From positions 1-11,116 of the forward strand of contig QHOJ01000167.1 in assembly GCA_003218735.1 (NCBI GenBank): a stretch of 11,116 nt of DNA, in the 5' to 3' direction. The position numbers and the translations under genes were made by a program. Below, in pieces: positions 5,541-11,116 of the stretch. The notes beneath the pieces were generated by a model. That model searched no databases and was not told where the DNA came from. It saw nothing but the letters and a program-made list of their open reading frames with translations. The first letter of the stretch is position 1. Each line of letters begins with the position of its first letter. The stretch is from Verrucomicrobiota bacterium. Its GTDB lineage: Bacteria; Verrucomicrobiota; Verrucomicrobiia; Chthoniobacterales; UBA10450.

Positions 5541-6436
5541 CGACGAACCACCGGATGAAAATCCGCCGCGTGATAAGAGCTGCGAACAAGGGGACCGGAA
5601 GCGACGTGCTCGAATCCTTTTCGACGGGCAATATCGCCATAGTAATTGAATTGCTCTGGCGTGATGTATTCGACGACCGGTAAATGTTTTGGAGTTGGGC
5701 GTAAATACTGACCCATCGTCAAAACCTGGCAACCCACTTCACGCAGGTCGTCCATTGTCTGAAAAAGCTCAGTCTCTCTCTCACCAAGGCCGAGCATGAC
5801 ACCACTCTTGGTCACAATCCCGCGACCGCGGGACGATAATTCCCTGGCACGCCGCAACACTTGCAGTGAAGTGCGATATTTTGCACGGGAACGCACGAAC
5901 GGAGTCAAACGCTCCACGGTTTCCATGTTGTGATTGTAAATATCTGGCTCGGCGTCCAGCACAATCTGGATGCACCAATCCTGCGCATGAAAATCGGGAA
6001 CCAGGACTTCGACAATCACCGAGGGATCCATTTCACGAATCGCGTTGATCGTGCGCGCGAAATGGTTGGCGCCGCCATCCTTCAAATCATCCCGCGCAAC
6101 CGCAGTGATGACAACGTGCTTCAATTTCATTCGACGCACCGCCTCAGCGACACGTTGCGGTTCGTCTTCCTCCAAGGCGTAGGGTTTGGCCGTTGTCACC
6201 GCACAAAACCCACAGGCGCGTGTGCAGCGATCCCCCGCTATCATCATCGTGGCCGTACCCTGGCTCCAGCATTCCCAGCGATTCGGACACTGCGCGCTTT
6301 CGCAAACCGTATGCAGCCGCAAATCGGAAATAAGCGCTTTCGTCGAAAAGAAAACCGGGTTCGACGGCAGCCGCACCCTGATCCAGGGCGGTTTCTGTGC
6401 CCGGTGGAGCGCCGGATCGATCTTCGCGCAGGACAT
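5537..6436 (-). CDS. lipA: Lipoyl synthase, 299 aa
   Basis: This radical-SAM enzyme inserts two sulfur atoms into octanoyl groups on lipoyl domains and on the H protein, completing lipoate cofactor synthesis in the cytoplasm. All diagnostic ligands are present: C45, C50 and C56 for the auxiliary [4Fe-4S] cluster that is the sulfur source, and C71, C75, C78 (CTRACGFC) for the SAM-binding cluster. The RSSY motif (285-288) supplies the serine ligand of the auxiliary cluster. KPPWIRVRLP near the N-terminus is typical, and the length is normal. The start ATG at 6434-6436 has no strong ribosome-binding site nearby. A lone TATAAC box at 6481-6486 in the spacer from recR could give it its own promoter. 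The last codon overlaps the glycosyltransferase start by ATGA. No lipB is visible in the window. Confidence 0.98.
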   Translation of the reverse strand: MSCAKIDPALHRAQKPPWIRVRLPSNPVFFSTKALISDLRLHTVCESAQCPNRWECWSQGTATMMIAGDRCTRACGFCAVTTAKPYALEEDEPQRVAEAVRRMKLKHVVITAVARDDLKDGGANHFARTINAIREMDPSVIVEVLVPDFHAQDWCIQIVLDAEPDIYNHNMETVERLTPFVRSRAKYRTSLQVLRRARELSSRGRGIVTKSGVMLGLGERETELFQTMDDLREVGCQVLTMGQYLRPTPKHLPVVEYITPEQFNYYGDIARRKGFEHVASGPLVRSSYHAADFHPVVRR

Positions 6437-6456
6437 TGTGTCAACGTTAACCCACC

Positions 6457-6531
6457 GTCGAAGCGTTGAAAAGTTAAAGCGTTATAGTGCGTGTAAACCG
6501 CTTCATTTCTTCAACGCTTCAACTCTTCGAC
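6457..6531. repeat. Inverted-repeat spacer between recR and lipA
   Basis: GAAGCGTTGAA (6460-6470) is repeated inverted as TTCAACGCTTC (6510-6520), and an outer pair GTCGAAG / CTTCGAC (6457-6463 / 6525-6531) frames it. Both arms are built from a GTTGAA / GAAGCG theme, which makes alternative pairings possible. It starts 2 nt after the recR stop. There is no T run, so it is not a standard intrinsic terminator; it may stabilise the recR 3' end or be a dispersed repeat. The TATAAC box at 6481-6486 lies in the loop. Confidence 0.6.
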
Positions 6532-6533
6532 CG

Positions 6534-7139
6534 TCACAGCTTCGTTCGGCCTGAGAGCGCTTGATAAAGCGTCAGCTCGTCAACCGATTCGAGGTCGGCG
6601 CCTGCCGGTAAGCCGCGGGCGATGCGCGTCAAAGTCACCGCCTTCCCCTTCAAAAGATCGACAAGGTAATTTGTGGTCGCTTCGCCTTCGACATCCGCAG
6701 GGAGCGCAAAAATAATCTCAGAAATCTTTTCTCGGTCGAGGCGCTCGAGCAATTCCTTGATTCGCAAATCTTCGGGGCCGACATGATCGAGCGGCGAGAT
6801 TTTTCCTCCGAGAGAGTGATATCGGCCACGGAACGCGCTCGTTTTCTCCAGGGGAAGAATGTCGGTGGGTTGTTCGACGACGCAGAGTAATTCGGTTGCG
6901 CGCGAAGAATCCGCGCAAATCTGACAGATCTCCTCAGTCGTAAAGAATCCGCAAAGCGCGCACGGATGGATAGATTGCCGGGTGCCACTGATGGCGGCCG
7001 CGATCTGCTCCGGTTGATCATTCCGCGTACGCACAATCCAAAGCGCAATGCGTTCTGCCGAGCGAGGTCCAACGCCAGGCATTTGTCGCAGTTGAGCAAT
7101 CAAATTCCGGAGCGCAGCCGGATATTCGGTCTTTCTCAA
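6534..7139 (-). CDS. recR: Recombination mediator protein RecR, 201 aa
   Basis: RecR works with RecO (and RecF) to load RecA on SSB-coated single-stranded DNA during gap repair. The N-terminal helix-hairpin-helix is MPGVGPRSAERIA (20-32). The zinc finger has C60, C63, C72 and C75 (PCALC ... ICQIC). The Toprim domain follows from LLCVVEQPTD (84-93) with conserved LPLE and LGG blocks, and the C-terminal ARGLPAG is family-typical. The length is standard. The start appears to be TTG at 7137-7139: the frame there gives the usual KxEYPxALRxLI beginning and no ATG is available. It begins 15 nt after the cyclase-like gene and is probably co-transcribed with it. The usual partners dnaX and ybaB are not adjacent. 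Confidence 0.97.
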   Translation of the reverse strand: MRKTEYPAALRNLIAQLRQMPGVGPRSAERIALWIVRTRNDQPEQIAAAISGTRQSIHPCALCGFFTTEEICQICADSSRATELLCVVEQPTDILPLEKTSAFRGRYHSLGGKISPLDHVGPEDLRIKELLERLDREKISEIIFALPADVEGEATTNYLVDLLKGKAVTLTRIARGLPAGADLESVDELTLYQALSGRTKL

Positions 7140-7154
7140 AACGAGCGCCCAGGT

Positions 7155-8402
7155 TTAGTCGGAGGGCAGCTCCGTGAGGTTCAACGTGAGCGGCTCCAGC
7201 CTGCGTAAATAGAATTGTAACGGAGCATCATCCTCGTCATCCGAGCCCCGTGCCTTCTGGAATTCCGTGTACGCTTCCGCCCAACGTTTTTCTCGATAGA
7301 GCACGACGCCATTCCAGAAAAAGTCCCGGCGCGCGATATGTTCGGGCTTGGCCTCGGAGGCAAGCCAAAGCGGCTCGTAAATTTCATGCCGATGTTGCGA
7401 ATCTGTTTCCTTAAGAAAATCGATCGGCCGCGCGACAATTGCATTGCCCGCCAGATCAAACGTGCGCGTGCCAATGAGGATATGCGAGCCATAGAGACGA
7501 TTTGCGGCACACATTCTGCGCGCCAGCTCGACCGGTTCGCCGCTGGTTAACAGGTCCGGACGCTCGCCGGCTTTCAGCGGTGCGACAATTATCGTGCCGG
7601 AGGTGATGCCGACATGGGTATCGCAATTTCCAGAAGTCTCGCCGTTGTTCCGCTGACGCTCACGAGAGCCCTGAACCAAATCGAGAGCAACACGAACGGC
7701 TTTGTTAGCATGTTCGCCGTTACCATCTGGAAACCCGAAGATGGCAACGACGCCTTCGCCGTCGGCAGCTTGTATATAACCGCCCGCTTCCAGAAGACGG
7801 TCGGCCACGTCACGGATGAACTCTTCTGCGGTTTCGGCAAAGACAGCGGGCTCTGAGCTTGCGGCGAGGCCGTGCTTATTCGCAATGTCGCAAGCGATCA
7901 CGCTCACTTCGTGCACTCCTGGTTGCGGATCGAACCGAATTGCGCCTTCCAGGAGGCGACGAAGTTCTTTGTTCGACAATCGGCCAACGAAGAAGGTCTT
8001 GACCCAATGCGAGCGGTGCCGCCTGAAAAGGAAAACCCATCCCTCTGCCACGAGCCATGCGAGGACTACCGCAACAATAGAGGGTAACGGTTGGAAAAAA
8101 ATCCGATAGAGCGAGCAGACCCAGGAAAGACCAAGCAATTCGATCAATAAAACAAGAAATAACCAACGCATCCCGCGGCGAGACACACTGGTCAAGACTA
8201 GCCAGGCAACACCAAGGGCGAGCAGTGGGACAAAGACGTACTGCCACTTCTCGCTGACGACTCTAGTGGCCCCGGCGTAATCAGAAATACGCGCGATCGC
8301 AGCTCGCTCAAAACGCAAGATCAATCCATTGGCATGCAGTGCGCAGACGATTCCGGCAACAGCAACGCCAACGATGACTGTAGTGACCAGCGACCGTTTC
8401 AT
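7155..8402 (-). CDS. Membrane protein with diverged class III adenylate/guanylate cyclase domain, 415 aa
   Basis: Four hydrophobic segments (about 5-22, 55-72, 80-98, 107-126) anchor the N-terminus; a short external loop around 28-50 is all that remains of a sensor region. The cytoplasmic part (about 164-345) follows the class III cyclase fold: VSVIACDIA with metal-ligand D172, DGEGVVAIFGFP where GD normally stands, THVGITSGTIIVAP, and SGEPVELARRM. Compared with active enzymes, the second metal Asp is Glu (E216), the purine-binding Lys position is Ala (A212), the catalytic Asn is Glu (E292), while the transition-state Arg (R296) is kept. A C-terminal tail (FFWNGVVLYREKRWAEAYTEF) matches the usual post-cyclase segment. 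Enzyme activity is therefore doubtful; a regulatory or nucleotide-sensing role is possible. ATG 8400-8402 is preferred to the TTG six bases earlier that abuts the upstream stop. It lacks a ribosome-binding site and is probably coupled to the ClpX-like gene 6 nt upstream. Confidence 0.88.
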   Translation of the reverse strand: MKRSLVTTVIVGVAVAGIVCALHANGLILRFERAAIARISDYAGATRVVSEKWQYVFVPLLALGVAWLVLTSVSRRGMRWLFLVLLIELLGLSWVCSLYRIFFQPLPSIVAVVLAWLVAEGWVFLFRRHRSHWVKTFFVGRLSNKELRRLLEGAIRFDPQPGVHEVSVIACDIANKHGLAASSEPAVFAETAEEFIRDVADRLLEAGGYIQAADGEGVVAIFGFPDGNGEHANKAVRVALDLVQGSRERQRNNGETSGNCDTHVGITSGTIIVAPLKAGERPDLLTSGEPVELARRMCAANRLYGSHILIGTRTFDLAGNAIVARPIDFLKETDSQHRHEIYEPLWLASEAKPEHIARRDFFWNGVVLYREKRWAEAYTEFQKARGSDDEDDAPLQFYLRRLEPLTLNLTELPSD

Positions 8403-8408
8403 TGGCAA

Positions 8409-10001
8409 TCAGGCTTTTTGCGCCGCTGCAATTGGATAATACGATTGCACCACCAGATCGCTCAAAAATTTATCCGGCGCATCGATAGCCTCAGCATTAA
8501 GCACAAACTCTTTTCGACCAGTGTTCTTTTTAATCAGATTCAACCCAAATTGGTAGTCCTTAAACAAATGGGCGCAAAGATCGGTCACAGTCATCCGCTC
8601 GGCCTGCGCGCGTTCAACCAAACGCCGCACTGCTGTCTCGTCGAAAATAACCTCCAATCCATGCTCATTTCTGAATTTCTCGGTGAACTGACGCACATCG
8701 GCTTCGAGAGTTTGCGCCTCGATCTTGTGTCCCTCGGCCATCAACCGATCGAGCACCCGCTTCGGCTCACGCACCAGTTCGGCCGTAACTCGCAACTGGC
8801 TCAAACCGGATCCGGCCAGGTAATATTTGTAATCGCGAAATAGCTTCTCGAACACGGTCAACAATCCGCGGGCGCCCGTTTTTTCTTTCGCCGCAGCGTC
8901 GGCAATCAGCCGTAAGGCTTCGTCATCAAAGCTGATCTCAATCCCGTAGGCGCGAAAGGCCCGTTCGTATTGCCGAAGCAAGCTGCCTTCAGAAAATTTC
9001 ATGATTTTGTAAAGATCGTTGGCATCCAGGTCCTCGCAGACCACGCGCACTGGCAGACGACCGATAAACTCAGGTTCAAATCCGTACTCGACGAAATCCT
9101 GCGTCGTGACGAATTGAAATAATTCGTTGTCCATCACCTTGACCGGCTCAGCGCTAAATCCGATCTGGCCCTGTGAGATGCGCCGCGAGACCTGCTGCTT
9201 CAATCGTTCGAACGCGCCGCTCACCACGAAGAGAATATGCCGCGTATTAATCGTTTCCCGCTTGGCCTTGCCACGTTTCTGGAATTCGAAAGCGGCCTGC
9301 AATTGCGCCTGAAGATCATTCATGCTCCGGACCGGCACCTCGGTCTCTTCCATTAACTTGAGCAAAGTCGTCTGGACCCCGCGTCCACTCACGTCACGAC
9401 CGATCAAATTTGCGGCCGACGCAATCTTATCGATCTCATCGATATAGATAATTCCGAATTGCGCGAGGTTGACGTCGCCATCTGCTTTCTGGACAAGCTC
9501 GCGCACGAGATCCTCCACGTCGCCGCCGACGTAACCGGTCTCGCTAAACTTCGTGGCGTCCGCTTTTACGAATGGAACTTTGATCAGTTCGGCGATGTGC
9601 TTGATCAGATAAGTTTTTCCAACGCCGGTCGGCCCTACCAGGATCACATTTTGCTTTGCGTATTCGGTTTCCTCTGCCCTGGCCGCATCTTCCTTCTCAA
9701 GCCGGCGAAGATAATTGGCGTGATTGTAATGATCGCAAACCGCGATCGAGAGCACCTTCTTGGCTTCGTCCTGTTTGATTACAAAGCGGTCGAGATGCGC
9801 CTTAATGTCGCGCGGAAGAAAATCAAAAACGAATTCTTCACCGCTGGTTTTCGGTGGCGGCGGTTCATCCATGGCAGCAGGCTCTGGTTGGGTAAAGGTC
9901 GCAACCGAGACGCGATCGCCGAAGTTCGACTTCATAAACTCCGTGATCTTCGTTTTCAGCTCTTCCGGCGAAGGAAATGGCGGTGGCGGGTTATGCTCCA
10001 T
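8409..10001 (-). CDS. ClpX-like AAA+ unfoldase without zinc domain, with two lid-like domains, 530 aa
   Basis: A proline-rich, probably disordered N-terminus (1-55) replaces the Cys4 zinc-binding domain of ClpX. The AAA+ module has Walker A GPTGVGKT (123-130), pore loop GYVG (156-159), Walker B IIYIDEID (184-191), SGRGVQTTLLKLME (205-218), EFIGRLP (311-317) and sensor 2 GARG (376-379). IGF at 280-282 in SQGQIGFSAE sits where ClpX carries its ClpP-docking loop, so partnership with ClpP is plausible. Residues 430-530 have no counterpart in ClpX and look like a second copy of the AAA+ lid: GLEVIFDETAVRRL (448-461) and LFKDY (479-483) echo GIEISFDDEALRLI (353-366) and LFRDY (387-391), without the sensor-2 Arg. 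Substrates and adaptors are unknown. It is followed 6 nt later by the cyclase-like gene. This is a paralogue, not the housekeeping clpX. Confidence 0.93.
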   Translation of the reverse strand: MEHNPPPPFPSPEELKTKITEFMKSNFGDRVSVATFTQPEPAAMDEPPPPKTSGEEFVFDFLPRDIKAHLDRFVIKQDEAKKVLSIAVCDHYNHANYLRRLEKEDAARAEETEYAKQNVILVGPTGVGKTYLIKHIAELIKVPFVKADATKFSETGYVGGDVEDLVRELVQKADGDVNLAQFGIIYIDEIDKIASAANLIGRDVSGRGVQTTLLKLMEETEVPVRSMNDLQAQLQAAFEFQKRGKAKRETINTRHILFVVSGAFERLKQQVSRRISQGQIGFSAEPVKVMDNELFQFVTTQDFVEYGFEPEFIGRLPVRVVCEDLDANDLYKIMKFSEGSLLRQYERAFRAYGIEISFDDEALRLIADAAAKEKTGARGLLTVFEKLFRDYKYYLAGSGLSQLRVTAELVREPKRVLDRLMAEGHKIEAQTLEADVRQFTEKFRNEHGLEVIFDETAVRRLVERAQAERMTVTDLCAHLFKDYQFGLNLIKKNTGRKEFVLNAEAIDAPDKFLSDLVVQSYYPIAAAQKA

Positions 10002-10034
10002 ACTCGCGAATCGAAAAGGTCGCGTGAAAATCGA

Positions 10035-10160
10035 TTATGGCAACGGTTCGTCTAAATCTGACTCCCGAATTTGCAATTCGTTCATCTTGAGCGGGCTGCA
10101 AATCTCGTCTCGATCCAGAGCTTCACCAGCAAAATCAACGATCTTCCTCAATACAGGCAT
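10035..10160 (-). CDS. Possible small acidic protein, 41 aa
   Basis: Between kinase and ClpX-like genes an ATG (10158-10160) opens a 41-codon frame ending in TAA at 10035-10037. The sequence (MPVLRKIVDFAGEALDRDEI, then SPLKMNELQIRESDL, ending DEPLP) looks like a compact acidic helical peptide rather than random translation. It fills the gap with 35 and 33 nt to its neighbours. No clear ribosome-binding site is seen: GGCGGGTGAG lies too far upstream. I recognise no family. If real, an adaptor or regulator of the neighbouring unfoldase or kinase is one guess, unsupported by sequence. Confidence 0.4.
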   Translation of the reverse strand: MPVLRKIVDFAGEALDRDEICSPLKMNELQIRESDLDEPLP

Positions 10161-10195
10161 CGACCGGACAAGAAACTCACCCGCCTATCTTTGAT

Positions 10196-11116
10196 CTAAC
10201 GAAATTGTGGAGGGGACGGAAAGAGCTGCGAAATCTGCTCGTGATACTGGTAGTTGACCTTCGCGGCCGCCTCCGCCAATTGTCGCGCAACCTCCGTTTG
10301 GCCGAACTCGCTCGCAAAAACGGCGCAGCGCCATTGTCGATCCGGCGTGTCGGGCGCGTTTGGTTTGACGAATGAAGTAGAAACCATGAGCAGGGTCTTC
10401 GGCGAAAGTTCTCTCCACGCAACTCGTGCGATGCCGTACCGAAGCTTCAAACTAAGGCTCTGATCGGTCGCGCCGGCTATGCCTGTATATTTGGCCCCGC
10501 TACTGTCTGAAATTGCGCCGGAAAAATGCGCGCGATTAATGTCACCAATCAGGTTGTTTTTCCAATCGATCAGCCATTGCGCTCTTTTTGCTGTTGCTTC
10601 CTGCGCCTGTTTCAGCGACGCGTCGTTCAGTTGTACATCCTTAATCGTGTCCCTGGCAGCGGCGAAATCATAAAGAGCGATCTTCTCTCTGTAATTGGCG
10701 AGCGCTGCGTTCCATGGAGCGGTCTCAAGGCCGAGGACCTTTTTTTCGTTTTCCGCGCGGGTAGCATTTGCTGGTTGTGGATTTACCGCACGACGCGGTG
10801 GGCTTTTGTCCTTCGCATTGAGCTTGACCGACGCAACCGATGCGGTCGGCAATGCGCTGGTCGCAACATGCGCGCGCGGTGTGCGAGCAAGAAAAAGGAC
10901 TGCCATCGCCAGGGACATGATGAACACAACAACACCAGCCAAAGCCCACCGCGGCCATCGGCCGCGGCCAACAGCGAGATCTTCCCGACCCTTGAGAGAG
11001 TGCTGCGCGTGCTCCATTTCCGACACCAGCTCGTCGTAAGACGAAAAGCGTTGAGCCGGATCAGGTGCGATCATCCGCTCGAGAACGGTGGCTGTGGCCT
11101 GAGAAACTTCCGGCGC
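10196..11116 (-). CDS. Membrane Ser/Thr protein kinase, C-terminal 306 aa (5' part beyond window)
   Basis: The frame is open to the window edge. The first visible residues, APEVSQATATVLERMIAPDP then AQRFSSYDELVSEMEHA, are the end of a Hanks-type kinase C-lobe (subdomain XI with the conserved RF after the proline-rich turn). All catalytic motifs lie outside the window. After a basic juxtamembrane linker comes a single membrane helix (visible residues about 56-78, WALAGVVVFIMSLAMAVLFL). An Ala/Pro/Lys-rich stalk and an extracytoplasmic domain of about 200 residues follow; it has helical repeats (NYREKIALYDFAAARDTIKD) and an SLKLRYGIARVAWREL segment. The extracytoplasmic domain matches no family I can name. 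TAG at 10196-10198 ends it. It heads the co-directional run with the ClpX-like, cyclase-like and recR genes. Confidence 0.88.
   Translation of the reverse strand, partial: APEVSQATATVLERMIAPDPAQRFSSYDELVSEMEHAQHSLKGREDLAVGRGRWPRWALAGVVVFIMSLAMAVLFLARTPRAHVATSALPTASVASVKLNAKDKSPPRRAVNPQPANATRAENEKKVLGLETAPWNAALANYREKIALYDFAAARDTIKDVQLNDASLKQAQEATAKRAQWLIDWKNNLIGDINRAHFSGAISDSSGAKYTGIAGATDQSLSLKLRYGIARVAWRELSPKTLLMVSTSFVKPNAPDTPDRQWRCAVFASEFGQTEVARQLAEAAAKVNYQYHEQISQLFPSPPQFR

Noticed and set aside
5541..5732. N-terminal extension of the glycosyltransferase by 64 codons
   Set aside because: This stretch is lipA in its own frame. The ATG overlapping the lipA stop gives the usual glycosyltransferase start.
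5930..6469. Plus-strand 179-codon frame
   Set aside because: Antisense to lipA; His/Arg-rich shadow translation.
9459..10055. Plus-strand 198-codon frame
   Set aside because: Antisense to the Walker region of the ClpX-like gene; no independent evidence of coding.
1..11116. CRISPR array, transposase, phage gene or integration-site repeats
   Set aside because: No regularly spaced direct repeats, no DDE or recombinase motifs and no duplicated tRNA 3' end were found on either strand.

Overview
The window reads as chromosomal DNA of a free-living, moderately GC-rich bacterium. I place it tentatively in the Verrucomicrobiota (a Chthoniobacterales-like soil lineage). The reasons are a bacterial proteasomal ATPase outside an actinobacterial context, a small hypothetical protein and a DoxX relative of the kind I associate with that phylum, and short TGTAG-ended palindromes. 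This placement is inference; there is no rRNA or other decisive marker.

Almost everything is on the minus strand. Reading that strand from the right edge there is a long co-directional run: the C-terminal part of a membrane Ser/Thr protein kinase, a possible 41-residue ORF, a ClpX-like AAA+ unfoldase without the zinc domain but with a second lid-like domain, a membrane protein with a diverged class III nucleotide cyclase domain, recR, a palindromic spacer, lipA, and a family 2 glycosyltransferase coupled to lipA by an ATGA overlap. The first genes are closely packed (35, 33, 6 and 15 nt), consistent with one transcript. To the left are smaller units: a 49-residue basic protein, an 87-residue dimeric alpha/beta-barrel protein, a GNAT acetyltransferase carrying a palindromic element inside its reading frame, a 106-residue hypothetical protein with a candidate terminator, and a Tat-exported hemerythrin-like protein followed by the wreck of a DoxX-family gene.

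A plus-strand island at about 1.6-2.1 kb holds tRNA-Asp(GTC) and a 91-residue hypothetical protein. Left of the tRNA, divergently, lies an Mpa/ARC proteasomal ATPase cut by the window start; proteasome and Pup genes would be expected just beyond that edge.

I found no CRISPR array, transposase, phage or complete defence system. The signals most worth following are: (1) two short palindromes sharing one two-hairpin plan, one inserted in frame in the GNAT gene and the other supplying that gene's stop codon; (2) the tandem lid domains of the ClpX-like protein; (3) the kinase / ClpX-like / altered cyclase cluster; and (4) the DoxX gene reduced by an internal deletion and a one-base slip that together leave an open frame.
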